Shown here in pieces: positions 51,488-60,751 of a stretch of DNA of 64,000 nt. Below the pieces are notes generated by a model. That model was not told where the DNA came from and did not search any database. It saw only the letters and a program-made list of their open reading frames with translations. The number at the start of each line of letters is the position of its first letter. The stretch's first letter is position 1. A program made the translations under genes and the position numbers. The DNA lies in the NCBI GenBank assembly GCA_944378225.1, contig CALWGE010000001.1, forward strand, positions 62,001-126,000. The letters are read 5' to 3'. This DNA is from an uncultured Merdimonas sp. (GTDB lineage: Bacteria > Bacillota > Clostridia > Lachnospirales > Lachnospiraceae).

Positions 51488-52912
51488 TTGAGAATCTGTG
51501 TTATACTGGAGGGATGCTATCCTTATGTGACAGGCGGCGTTTCCACCTGGATTCATCAGTATATGAAGGCGATGCCGCAGCATGAATTTATTGTCTGGGC
51601 TGTGGGAGCGTCCTCTGAGGATCGCGGAAAATTCAAGTATGAGCTGCCGGAAAATGTGGTGGAAGTCCGGGAAATCTTTTTGAATGACGCGCTGTCTATG
51701 AATTTTGAGCAGCAGAGGTATCATTTCAGCGAAGAGGAACTTCTGGCCCTGAAGGAGTTTATTAACTGCCGAAGGCCGGACTGGGAAACGCTGTTCCGCA
51801 TGTATCACGACAGAAAGGTGTCTCCCATCGTCTTTTTGATGAGCGAAGATTTCCTGGATATTCTTACGGTTATCTGCAAGGAGGAATATCCTTATACCGC
51901 TTTTTCCGATTTGTTTCATACGGTTCGTTCCATGCTGCTGCCTGTGCTGTACGTTCTGCAGACAGACGTTCCCAAGGCGGATATATACCATGCGATCGCT
52001 ACGGGATACAGCGGAGTTCTGGCAAGGCTGGGAAGCTATGTGTATCATGTGCCGTATGAGATCACAGAGCACGGCATCTACACGCGCGAGCGGGAAGAAG
52101 AGATTATCCGTGCGCGCTGGGTGCTTCCGGCTTTCAAACGCTTCTGGGTAAGATTCTTCTATATGCTTTCCAGCGCCGCTTATGAAAAAGCGTCCATGAT
52201 TACCAGCCTTTTTGACCGGGCTATGGAGACGCAGATCGAGATGGGATGTCAGAGGGAAAAATGCCGTTACATTCCCAACGGAATTCATTATGAGCGGTTT
52301 TGCAATATTCCGGCGAAAAAAGATAATGGATATGTGGATATTGGAGCTATTCTGAGAATTGCGCCAATCAAGGATGTAAAGACTATGATCTATGCATTTG
52401 CGGACCTGAAAAAGCGGGTGCCGAATGCCCGCCTGTATATCGCGGGGCCGGAAGATGATAAGGAATATGCCCAGGAGTGCTATGACTTGGCGAAGCAGCT
52501 GAAGACGGAGGATATTTATTTTCTGGGAACTATTAATGTGCTCGAATATATGGAGAAATTTGATTTTACGATTCTGACCAGTATTTCCGAGGGACTTCCG
52601 CTGTCCGTGCTGGAATCCTTTGCGGCAGGACGGCCTTGTGTGACAACTGACGTGGGCTGCTGCAGACAGCTGATTGGAGGAATGGGAGACGATAATCTGG
52701 GGCAGGCAGGGTACTGCGTGCCGCCCATGTTCCGCGAGGCGGTCTGTGACGCGATGGAACAGCTCTGTGTGAAGCCGCAGGAGCGGTATGAGATGGGCAG
52801 AATCGCAAAAAAGCGGGTGGAACTGTATTTCCGACATGAGGATATGATCCAGAATTATCTGGACGCATATGATGAGGTGTTTAAGAGATGGCGGGCATCG
52901 GATTCAGTTTGA
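51488..52912 (+). CDS. pelF: PelF-like GT4 glycosyltransferase, 474 aa
   Basis: Cytosolic polymerase that uses UDP-sugars (UDP-GalNAc/GlcNAc in Pel systems) to extend the polymer. The start reads LRICVILEGCYPYVTGGVST (the conserved GGVSTW loop). The nucleotide-binding half has RIAPIKDVKTMIYAF and the E-x7-E signature of GT4 enzymes in EGLPLSVLESFAAG. A TTG at 51488 after GAGGGTG is the likely start; a long upstream extension in this frame overlaps copy 2 of the deacetylase and is not plausible. The last 25 nt overlap pelG. Confidence 0.92.
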   Translation: MRICVILEGCYPYVTGGVSTWIHQYMKAMPQHEFIVWAVGASSEDRGKFKYELPENVVEVREIFLNDALSMNFEQQRYHFSEEELLALKEFINCRRPDWETLFRMYHDRKVSPIVFLMSEDFLDILTVICKEEYPYTAFSDLFHTVRSMLLPVLYVLQTDVPKADIYHAIATGYSGVLARLGSYVYHVPYEITEHGIYTREREEEIIRARWVLPAFKRFWVRFFYMLSSAAYEKASMITSLFDRAMETQIEMGCQREKCRYIPNGIHYERFCNIPAKKDNGYVDIGAILRIAPIKDVKTMIYAFADLKKRVPNARLYIAGPEDDKEYAQECYDLAKQLKTEDIYFLGTINVLEYMEKFDFTILTSISEGLPLSVLESFAAGRPCVTTDVGCCRQLIGGMGDDNLGQAGYCVPPMFREAVCDAMEQLCVKPQERYEMGRIAKKRVELYFRHEDMIQNYLDAYDEVFKRWRASDSV

Positions 52913-55900
52913 AAAAATTGTTCAATAAAAAAGGAGTATTTGCTTTGTGCAAGGCCTATGGCTATGCAGGAATCATCTGTGCGGGCCCTATGCTTCTGGG
53001 TGTGATACTGCTGGCAGGAATGGCTCTGGTAGCCCGGATTGCCGGTATGGATCAGCATGACCGGGAGCTGATGAACTGTATGCTGACCTATACGCTGCTG
53101 GTATCGCTGACGGTTACAAGCTGGTTTAACATGGTTGTGACCCGTTATACTTCCGATATGCTGTACGAGGAAAAACCAAGAAAAATCATGCCCTCCTTTT
53201 ATGGCGTGTGCTCTGTTATGCTGGTCCTGGGAGGCGTGCTGTATGGAATCTTTCTTTTGTTTTCCGGTGTGCGTCCAATTTATCAGCTTCTTTGCCTGTG
53301 GTTCGCTCTGATCCTGATCGTGGTCTGGACGGAAATGATTTATCTGACGGCTTTAAAGGATTATAAGGCAATCGTGATTGCCTTTGCCATTTCTTTGATG
53401 GTGGGATTCCTTCTCGCGCTGATTCTCGTAATTCTGGGATGGGTAAGCATTGTCAGCCTGATGCTCTGCGTCATTGCGGCCTACGGAATGCTGATGGCCT
53501 GGTATTATAAACTCCTTTTGGATTATTTTCCTAAAAGTGAAGGAAGTAAGTTTTCTTTCCTGCGGTGGTTTGACCGGTACCGTTCTCTGTCATTCATTGG
53601 GGGCTTCGTAAACATTGGCCTGTTTGCGCATCTGGTGATTATGTATTTTGGTCCGCTTGCGGTTCAGGTAGAGGGACTGTTTTATGGAGCGCCTGCCCAT
53701 GATGTGCCTGCGCTGTTTGCCTTTTTTTCCATTCTGATCACGACAGTAAACTTTGTGACCTCGGTGGAGGTGCGTTTTTATCCCAGATATCGGAATTATT
53801 ATAGTTTGTTTAATGATAAAGGCTCCATTCGCGACATTGAACAGGCAGAAAATGAGATGTTGTCTGTCCTGCAGCAGGAACTGACGTTCAGCGGCCATAA
53901 ACAGCTGATTTCCACGATTCTTTTCGTGGTGTTCGGAGGATTCCTTCTGGAACTGATGCCGGTAGGCATTACAGATACCTCTATGGGAATTTACCGTTTT
54001 CTCTGCGCTGGTTATGGCGTTTACGCGATCAGCAATTCCATCATGCTGATTCTTCTGTATTTTGAGGATTATAAAGGGGCGCTTCTGGGGACCTTTGGTT
54101 TTGCCGTTGTCAGCGTGGGTATGACAATTCTTCAGATTTTGTTCAGTCCTGTAAAATTTTTCGGTCTCGGTTTCCTTTCCGGCGCGTTTGTTTTTTATCT
54201 GATTGTGTGGCTGCGTCTGGAATATTATACGAGAAAACTTCCTTATTATCTTTTGTGCCGGCAGGCGGTCGTGGGCAGAGATGAGGATGGATTTTTTGTA
54301 CGGCTCGCGGATCATCTGGATAAAAGGGCAGAAAAAAGCAATGGCAGACGTCATAGAGCAAAGAAGGGGACGGCTTTGCTTATGCTGCTTGTGTTGTTTT
54401 TGATGGGATGCGGACAGCAGGATGCCCAATCTCAGATAGAATCAGATAACATGGAGCAGCATGCGGGAGATTATGTGGAGAAAGAGACAGAAGAAGAGAC
54501 TGTTTGTGACAGCGAAGTTATTTATGAGGAGGATGATGAAACCTCAGTTGTTACCATGTATCTGACAGTGACGCAGGGAAACGCAGAAGACAATACAAAC
54601 CATACCTGGTCTGATATTAATGAAAATTCTGTATACTGGTATGAGGATAATGGGCTGGAACGTTATAATTGCGAGGGGATTCTTCAGATAGGAGATGAAA
54701 ATGGGCCGCTGGAAGGAGAGTTTGGATATGGAGAAAGCACACCGAATGTTTCGGTTCAGATAAGGGGGCAGACATCTTCTAATAGCGATTATAAGAATTA
54801 TAAAATACGAATTAAGGATGGAAAAGGGGAATGGCGCGGTCAGCGGACCCTGGCTTTGAACAAACATGTAAATGACGTGTTCAGATTTAAAAATAAACTT
54901 GCCTATGATTTGATGAAGGACATTCCTCAGATGATAAGCGCAAGGACGCAGTTTGTACATCTGTATGTGAAAGACGAGACACAGGGAACGAATGAGGGGT
55001 TTGTAGATTACGGACTTTTTACTCAGGTTGAGCAGATGAATAAGACCTATTTAAAAAATCATGGATTAGACAGCAAAGGTCAGCTTTACAAAATGGAATT
55101 TTTTGAATGGTATGAGTATGAGGATCTGAAGCTCTCTACAGATCCGGAATATGACCAGGACGCTTTTGAAGAATACTTGGAGATAAAAGGAAACGACGAT
55201 CACAGCAAGCTCCTGAGCGTGTTGGAGAAAGTAAATAATTATGCTATTCCCATCCAGGAAATTATAGATCAGCATTTTGACGTCGATAATATATGCTACT
55301 GGGTCGCCTTTCACATTCTTGTTGGAAATTATGATACGGGTGCAAGAAATGTATATATTTACAGTCCGTTAAATTCGGAAAAATTTTATTTTATTTCCTG
55401 GGATAACGATTCTATGATGAATCGTGACTATCATCAGATGAGAAATTATTCGGAAGGACAGTCCTGGGAAAAAGGACTTACGCAATTTACTAATGTTGTG
55501 CTTTTGAACCGGATGTTTCGGGAGCAGGAGTACGTAGATAAACTCACAGAAGCCATAGAAGACCTTCGCGAGAACTATTTAACCGTGGAAAAGATACAGA
55601 CGATGGCTGATAGTTATGCAGAGATAGTAAGGCCGTATCTTTATGGGGGAGCGGATTCAGAGAATGCACAAGTGGATGAGAATACATTTAACGAACTGGT
55701 TCGTTTAATACCATTCCAAATCGATTTGAACTATCAGTATTATCTGGAAAGCCTTGAGAAGCCCTGGCCTTTCTATGTGGGAGTTCCTTATAAAAATGAA
55801 GAGGGCGGCCTGACTGTGGAATGGGACACTTCTTATGACAGGGATGGTGAAGACATTACTTATGACTTTACGTTAGCATCAGACTATATGTTTGAAAACG

Positions 55901-56130
55901 TCATTGAGCAGGCATCGGATCTGAGGCTGCCGGTTTACAATTTTGATACCCTGCCTCCGGGACAGTATTTTATACGGGTTGTCTCGAAAAACGAATCCGG
56001 ATACGAGCAGGATTGCTTTGATTACTACAGCGTCAGCGGAATTGGAAAAGTTTTTGGTGCTAAGTCTTTCTATGTAAATGAGGATGGCACCATCACAGAA
56101 TATGTAATGACAGAAGGGGATGAAGAATGA
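52888..56130 (+). CDS. pelG: PelG-CotH fusion protein, 1080 aa
   Basis: Residues 1-490 are PelG, a polytopic MOP-superfamily transporter thought to flip or thread the polymer (start MAGIGFSLKKLFNKKGVFAL). About 12 hydrophobic helices are visible. A lysine-rich stretch then precedes a lipoprotein-like helix ending LFLMGC (Cys508). Residues 509-1080 form a CotH domain (VQIRGQTSSNSDYKNYKIRI, SWDNDSMMNRDY) that would lie outside. The topology is consistent with a true fusion. An internal TTG at 54376, 6-7 nt after AGAAGGGGA, could also give a separate lipoprotein of 584 aa, close to the 593 aa of the next gene. No frameshift is seen at the joint. Confidence 0.85.
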   Translation: MAGIGFSLKKLFNKKGVFALCKAYGYAGIICAGPMLLGVILLAGMALVARIAGMDQHDRELMNCMLTYTLLVSLTVTSWFNMVVTRYTSDMLYEEKPRKIMPSFYGVCSVMLVLGGVLYGIFLLFSGVRPIYQLLCLWFALILIVVWTEMIYLTALKDYKAIVIAFAISLMVGFLLALILVILGWVSIVSLMLCVIAAYGMLMAWYYKLLLDYFPKSEGSKFSFLRWFDRYRSLSFIGGFVNIGLFAHLVIMYFGPLAVQVEGLFYGAPAHDVPALFAFFSILITTVNFVTSVEVRFYPRYRNYYSLFNDKGSIRDIEQAENEMLSVLQQELTFSGHKQLISTILFVVFGGFLLELMPVGITDTSMGIYRFLCAGYGVYAISNSIMLILLYFEDYKGALLGTFGFAVVSVGMTILQILFSPVKFFGLGFLSGAFVFYLIVWLRLEYYTRKLPYYLLCRQAVVGRDEDGFFVRLADHLDKRAEKSNGRRHRAKKGTALLMLLVLFLMGCGQQDAQSQIESDNMEQHAGDYVEKETEEETVCDSEVIYEEDDETSVVTMYLTVTQGNAEDNTNHTWSDINENSVYWYEDNGLERYNCEGILQIGDENGPLEGEFGYGESTPNVSVQIRGQTSSNSDYKNYKIRIKDGKGEWRGQRTLALNKHVNDVFRFKNKLAYDLMKDIPQMISARTQFVHLYVKDETQGTNEGFVDYGLFTQVEQMNKTYLKNHGLDSKGQLYKMEFFEWYEYEDLKLSTDPEYDQDAFEEYLEIKGNDDHSKLLSVLEKVNNYAIPIQEIIDQHFDVDNICYWVAFHILVGNYDTGARNVYIYSPLNSEKFYFISWDNDSMMNRDYHQMRNYSEGQSWEKGLTQFTNVVLLNRMFREQEYVDKLTEAIEDLRENYLTVEKIQTMADSYAEIVRPYLYGGADSENAQVDENTFNELVRLIPFQIDLNYQYYLESLEKPWPFYVGVPYKNEEGGLTVEWDTSYDRDGEDITYDFTLASDYMFENVIEQASDLRLPVYNFDTLPPGQYFIRVVSKNESGYEQDCFDYYSVSGIGKVFGAKSFYVNEDGTITEYVMTEGDEE

Positions 56131-57908
56131 TCAGAAAAGAAATAATTATGCGTAAAACCGGAAGAGCGACTGGGGCTCTTCTCCTGACCTGCCTTCTATC
56201 TCTTCTGCTCTCCGGCTGCGCGCAGACGGTCACACATCTGATTAGTCCGGATGAGACCTATGAAAAGGAAGGAACCGCGTACTCGGATACGAGTTTTCGG
56301 GACAATGACAGTCTGTATGAGAATGATGAGGCGGAGGTCCTGACCCTGTATCTGACGGTAGGGCAGGGAAATGAGGAAGAAGGAACGAATCATACCTGGA
56401 CTGAGATTAACAGCCGTTCCGTCGGCTGGTATGAGGAGCATGGGATGACACCCTGGTCCTGCGAGGCGGGTCTTCAGGTGGGAGATGAAAACGGTCCTGT
56501 GGAGGGCGAATTTGGCTACGGAGAGCTTTCAGCCAACGCTACGATCCGGGTGCGGGGAGAGAATTCCTCAGAACAGCATCAGAAAAGCTATCGGATTGAC
56601 ATTAAGAACGGAAAAGGGGAATGGGAGGATCAGGAAACCATTGTGCTGAATAAATGTGTCAGCGATCCTCTTCGGTTTACCAATCTCTTATCCTATAAAC
56701 TGCTGCAGAACATTCCGCAGCTGGTCAGCGTACGGACCAGGCTGGTGCATCTGTACGTAAAGGATAAGACGGAAGGGTTGGATGGAAAATTTGTAGACTA
56801 CGGACTCTATACTCAGATCGAGCAGGTAAACGGAACGTGGCTGAATAATCATGGCTTTGATCGGGACGGCCAGTTGTATAAGGCAGATGGCTTTGACTGG
56901 CAGAGGCATGAGGATGTTCTTTGTCTGGCCACAGATTCGCGCTTCGATCAGGCTGCTTTTGAAGAGTATCTGGAGATTAAGGGCGGCGATGATCATACGA
57001 AGCTTCTGGAACTCCTGGAAGCTGTAAATGATGAGTCTGTCACGGCAGGCGAGCTTCTGGAGAAGTATTTTGACCAGGAAAATCTTGCTTACTGGATGGC
57101 CTTCCAGCTGCTGACCGGGAATGCGGCTGCCGGGGAACTCAGTTATTATCTGTACAGCCCTCAGAGCTCTGACAAATGGTTTTTCCTTTCCTGGGATCAT
57201 GACCGGGCCTTTTCAAGAGAATACGACAGGCTTCGGGGAGAGACGAGAGCCCAGTGGACCGATGGAATTACCGCCTTTACAGATGCGGTTCTGTTTCGGA
57301 AAATGCTGCAGGATGAGGGTTTCCTTGCTGCTTTGCATGAAGCGGTAGAAACGCTTCGCACCCAGTATCTGACGGAAGAGCAGATAAGAGAGCTGGTTGA
57401 TGAATACAGGACTCTGGCAGAGCCATATGTGTATGCCCTTCCGGATCGTCTGTATGCACGGGTGGATCAGGAAACCTATGATATCCTTGCGGACAGCGCG
57501 GCAGAAGAGGTGGATGAAAATTACCGGCTCTTTCAGGAAAGCCTGGAGAAACCATGGCCGTTCCATATCCTGGACCCGGTGGCGTCCGGAGACGGAAGCG
57601 GAACCTATGTACTTCAATGGGAGGATTCTTACACTCCTGACGGCAGTGTGACTTATACGGTAGAGATAGATGAGGACTTTAGCTTTTCCAGTCCCGTTGT
57701 CAGCCAGCAGACGAAGGAAACTTCGCTTCAGGCGTCCCTGGGCCCGGGACAGTATTTTGTCCGGGTGACCGCAGAGAATACGGCAGGCTCTTCGCAGCAG
57801 GCATTTGAATTTTACAATTCGGAAAACGATGGCACGATATACGGAGTGCTGTGCTTCTATGTATTCGACGACGGAACGGTGGCGGCGTCCCGCTTTGCAG
57901 AGGAGTGA
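56127..57908 (+). CDS. CotH-domain lipoprotein, 593 aa
   Basis: Secreted lipoprotein with a type II signal (LLTCLLSLLLSGC, lipobox Cys near residue 31) and a CotH kinase-like domain. Shared motifs with the CotH half of the preceding protein include LTVGQGNEEEGTNHTW, VRTRLVHLYVKDKTEG, FVDYGLYTQIEQVNG and LSWDHDRAF, so the two are paralogues. CotH of Bacillus spores is an atypical protein kinase that phosphorylates coat proteins, but the kinase residues should be checked here. The C-terminal 90 residues are a fibronectin-like domain (YFVRVTAENTAGSSQ). It overlaps the previous stop by 4 nt. Confidence 0.85.
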   Translation: MIRKEIIMRKTGRATGALLLTCLLSLLLSGCAQTVTHLISPDETYEKEGTAYSDTSFRDNDSLYENDEAEVLTLYLTVGQGNEEEGTNHTWTEINSRSVGWYEEHGMTPWSCEAGLQVGDENGPVEGEFGYGELSANATIRVRGENSSEQHQKSYRIDIKNGKGEWEDQETIVLNKCVSDPLRFTNLLSYKLLQNIPQLVSVRTRLVHLYVKDKTEGLDGKFVDYGLYTQIEQVNGTWLNNHGFDRDGQLYKADGFDWQRHEDVLCLATDSRFDQAAFEEYLEIKGGDDHTKLLELLEAVNDESVTAGELLEKYFDQENLAYWMAFQLLTGNAAAGELSYYLYSPQSSDKWFFLSWDHDRAFSREYDRLRGETRAQWTDGITAFTDAVLFRKMLQDEGFLAALHEAVETLRTQYLTEEQIRELVDEYRTLAEPYVYALPDRLYARVDQETYDILADSAAEEVDENYRLFQESLEKPWPFHILDPVASGDGSGTYVLQWEDSYTPDGSVTYTVEIDEDFSFSSPVVSQQTKETSLQASLGPGQYFVRVTAENTAGSSQQAFEFYNSENDGTIYGVLCFYVFDDGTVAASRFAEE

Positions 57909-57914
57909 TGAGCG

Positions 57915-58670
57915 ATGTCAGGATATTATTACAAGGTGCCGCAGTACCGGAATGAGTGGAAATATTTTATTTCCCGCTGGGAAGCAGAAGTGCTGAAACG
58001 GCGCCTGGAGCCCTTTCTGCGGCATGATCCGCATGCGGTGAACGGACAATATACGATTCGCAGCCTTTATTTTGATAACTATTGGAACTCTGCCTATGAT
58101 GAAAAGCTTATGGGCGTGGCGGATCGCCAGAAATGGAGAATCCGCATTTATAATTACAGTGATTCGCGGATACTGCTGGAGCGAAAGAAAAAATGGGACA
58201 GTTATATTCACAAAGATTCTGCGGTTCTGACCAGAGAAGAGTATGACAGCCTGATGGCAGGGGAGTATGAGTTCCTGCTGGGCCATCCAGATCCGCTGTG
58301 CAGGGAGTTTTATTATGAATGCATGGTGAATCTGTGGAGGCCGAAGGTTATCGTGGATTATGAGCGCGAGCCTCTGATTCAGGATGAGGGAACAGTGCGG
58401 ATCACTTTTGACAGCGACGTAAGGGCAGCGGTTCTTGACTGGAATATTTTTGATCCGGAACTGCCCACACTGTCGGTACTGGAACCGGAGGTTCTGGTTC
58501 TGGAGGTGAAATTCACGGAATTTCTTCCCGGACTCATCCGGAAGCTTCTGCCTTCGGACGGGCAGGAATTTGCCGCGATTTCCAAATATACTCTGTGCTA
58601 TGAAAGGGCCCATCATCTGACAGATGCGCTGGCCGGGATCACGAAGACAAACAGGAGGGAGAAACGATGA
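57915..58670 (+). CDS. VTC-domain (polyphosphate polymerase-like) protein, 251 aa
   Basis: Single VTC domain, the tunnel fold of the yeast vacuolar polyphosphate polymerase Vtc4, which belongs to the triphosphate tunnel enzymes. Motifs are NEWKYFISRWEAEVLKRRLE, the basic tunnel strands YTIRSLYFDNYWNSAYDEKL and KWRIRIYNYSD, LLERKKKWDSYIHKDSAVLT, and VLVLEVKFTEFLPGLI with LSKYTLC-type ending (AISKYTLCYERAHH). The start follows GAGTGATGAGCG. It overlaps DUF4956 by 4 nt. Bacterial VTC genes often stand beside CotH and DUF4956 genes, but their product is not established. Confidence 0.88.
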   Translation: MSGYYYKVPQYRNEWKYFISRWEAEVLKRRLEPFLRHDPHAVNGQYTIRSLYFDNYWNSAYDEKLMGVADRQKWRIRIYNYSDSRILLERKKKWDSYIHKDSAVLTREEYDSLMAGEYEFLLGHPDPLCREFYYECMVNLWRPKVIVDYEREPLIQDEGTVRITFDSDVRAAVLDWNIFDPELPTLSVLEPEVLVLEVKFTEFLPGLIRKLLPSDGQEFAAISKYTLCYERAHHLTDALAGITKTNRREKR

Positions 58671-59350
58671 ATCTACAGGATTATTTTAAAAATTCAGTCT
58701 GGGAATCCTTTGCGTCCAGCCAGGGACTGACGCTGGATTTTGTGGCCACTTCAGCGGTAGCTCTGGTGCTGGCGGTGGTTCTGGGAATCTTGATTTATAA
58801 AGTGTATGGCCATTTCTTTGGAGGTGTTGTCTTTTCCAGTTCTTTTGCCACAACACTGGTGGGGATGACGGTTTTAAGCTGTATGCTGACGCTGGCTATC
58901 AGCAGCAATATTGTAATTTCCCTTGGTATGGTGGGCGCTCTTTCTATCGTCCGGTATCGTACTGCCATTAAGGATCCGATGGATCTTTTGTATCTTTTCT
59001 GGTCCATATCTGTGGGAATTACACTGGGAGCAGGCCTTTACGCTCTGGCAATTGTGACCATGCTGGTGATGGTCTTTGTGATACATATGTTTTATAACCG
59101 CAAAAAGCGGGGAGCAATCTTTATTCTGGTGGCACATTATGAATCTGAAATGGCCGGAGATGAGATTCTGCGTATTCTTGCCAAAACGAAACACCAGCTG
59201 AAATCCAAAACAATCCGGGGAAATGTGACGGAACTGACGCTGGAGCTTCTGTGCAGGACGAATAATACGCTTTTCATGGAGCAGATTCGGTCTGTGGAAG
59301 GCGTAAAGGATGCGACTCTGATACAGTATAACGGAGAATATCATGGATAA
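58667..59350 (+). CDS. DUF4956 membrane protein, 227 aa
   Basis: About four membrane helices in the first 150 residues (SAVALVLAVVLGILIYKVYG, TTLVGMTVLSCMLTLAISSN) and a short cytoplasmic alpha/beta domain at the C-terminus (MAGDEILRILAKTKHQLKSK). The conserved loop SIVRYRTAIKDPMDLLYLFW is the family signature. Function is not known; it usually accompanies VTC-domain and CotH genes, as here, and may form a complex with them at the membrane. Overlaps both neighbours by a few bases. Confidence 0.9.
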   Translation: MNLQDYFKNSVWESFASSQGLTLDFVATSAVALVLAVVLGILIYKVYGHFFGGVVFSSSFATTLVGMTVLSCMLTLAISSNIVISLGMVGALSIVRYRTAIKDPMDLLYLFWSISVGITLGAGLYALAIVTMLVMVFVIHMFYNRKKRGAIFILVAHYESEMAGDEILRILAKTKHQLKSKTIRGNVTELTLELLCRTNNTLFMEQIRSVEGVKDATLIQYNGEYHG

Positions 59351-60734
59351 CAGTAAAAAAAGTTCGGCGGCTCCTTTTATTGTGATGCTGGTCCTGGCTT
59401 TGATAATCGGGGCACTGCTGCTGTATATTCTGCCTTACCGGTACCGGTTGAATCAGACAGTTTATTATGAAGAATCAAAAGAGCAGCTGTTCAATCCTCT
59501 GATTGGTTACGCGCCGTCCGCTGAGAAGCCGGAGGGGCATGAGGATACCAATCTGGTTTATATCGGCCTGACCTGGAAGGAATGGGAACCGGTACAAGGG
59601 CAGTATAATATAGAGGGGCTGGAAGAAAAATTTCATATAGCACAGTGGAAGGAGCAGAATAAACACGCGGTACTGCGTTTTCTGTGCGATGTGCCGGGGG
59701 ATGAGGAGCATATGGATATCCCTCAGTGGCTCTATGAGAAAACAGCGGATGGGACCTATTACAATACATCCTATGGAAGCGGTTATTCGCCGGACTACAG
59801 CAATGATTTTTTTCGTGAGCGTCATGCGCTGGCCATACAGGCACTGGCAGACTACTTTAATGAAGATAATTTTCTGGCCTATGTGGAACTGGGAAGCCTG
59901 GGACACTGGGGTGAATGGCATACGAATACGGATGAGGGTGTGAATCCCATGCCCGACGCGGACGTATGCTGGGAGTACGTACTGGATTATTCCGATCAGT
60001 TTCATAATGCCAGACTTTTGATGCGCAGGAATTATATTATGGTTGCGGATGCCGGGCTGGGATTATATAATGATATGACGGGACATGAGGGCGATACAGA
60101 GGAATGGCTGAACTGGATCGGGAACGGGGGAAGTTATCCGACAGAAAACGGAGAACTGGAGTATATGCCTGTTCCTGACTTCTGGAAAAATGCTCCGGTG
60201 GGAGGCGAGTTTACCAGTTCTCTGCCAATGGAGGAGATGCTGGATACTCAGCTCCCCACGACACTGGATCTGATAGAGCGTTCGCATATGTCATTTGTTG
60301 GTCCTCACTGTCCGGAGGGAGCAGAGCTGGAGCTTCCCGGAGCGGAAGCTGTCCGTGAGCTTCTGGGATATCGTTACTATATTTCACAGCTTGAGACACA
60401 GTTCTCCTTTTCAGATGATCAGCTGGATGTGTACCTCACATGGGAAAACGCGGGAAACGCGCCGATATACTGGGACTGGCCGGTCATGATGTATGTGTAT
60501 GATACGGAAGGAGAACTGAAGTACTGGGAGTCTGTGGATATCAGATTGTCAGAGCTGATGCCGGACGAACAGATTGTTACGGAAAATCATATCCCTTTTA
60601 CTGATTTGCTTCGGAAGGGATACCGCATCGGGATCGGTATTACAGATCCTGAGGAACGGGAGACAATTGCGCTGGCCATGGACTGTGAAAAAACCGATAA
60701 TGGAATACATTTCATTTATACCTACGAAAATTAG
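59343..60734 (+). CDS. DUF4832-containing, glycoside-hydrolase-like secreted protein, 463 aa
   Basis: One N-terminal membrane anchor (residues 11-29, FIVMLVLALIIGALLLYIL) is followed by a TIM-barrel-like domain. It begins FNPLIGYAPSAEKPEG, has VYIGLTWKEWEP, and the conserved YVELGSLGHWGEWHTNTDEG that may contain catalytic Glu/Asp. The C-terminal domain is DUF4832, a beta-sandwich (TWENAGNAPIYWDWPVMMYV). It would act on the cell surface, perhaps trimming or modifying the Pel-like polymer. Overlaps DUF4956 by 8 nt; the last coding sequence of the main cluster. Confidence 0.85.
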   Translation: MDNSKKSSAAPFIVMLVLALIIGALLLYILPYRYRLNQTVYYEESKEQLFNPLIGYAPSAEKPEGHEDTNLVYIGLTWKEWEPVQGQYNIEGLEEKFHIAQWKEQNKHAVLRFLCDVPGDEEHMDIPQWLYEKTADGTYYNTSYGSGYSPDYSNDFFRERHALAIQALADYFNEDNFLAYVELGSLGHWGEWHTNTDEGVNPMPDADVCWEYVLDYSDQFHNARLLMRRNYIMVADAGLGLYNDMTGHEGDTEEWLNWIGNGGSYPTENGELEYMPVPDFWKNAPVGGEFTSSLPMEEMLDTQLPTTLDLIERSHMSFVGPHCPEGAELELPGAEAVRELLGYRYYISQLETQFSFSDDQLDVYLTWENAGNAPIYWDWPVMMYVYDTEGELKYWESVDIRLSELMPDEQIVTENHIPFTDLLRKGYRIGIGITDPEERETIALAMDCEKTDNGIHFIYTYEN

Positions 60735-60751
60735 CAAAGGGAGGGATTATA

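Noticed and set aside
51458..52837. 459-codon minus-strand frame
   Set aside because: Antisense to pelF, which has clear GT4 motifs.
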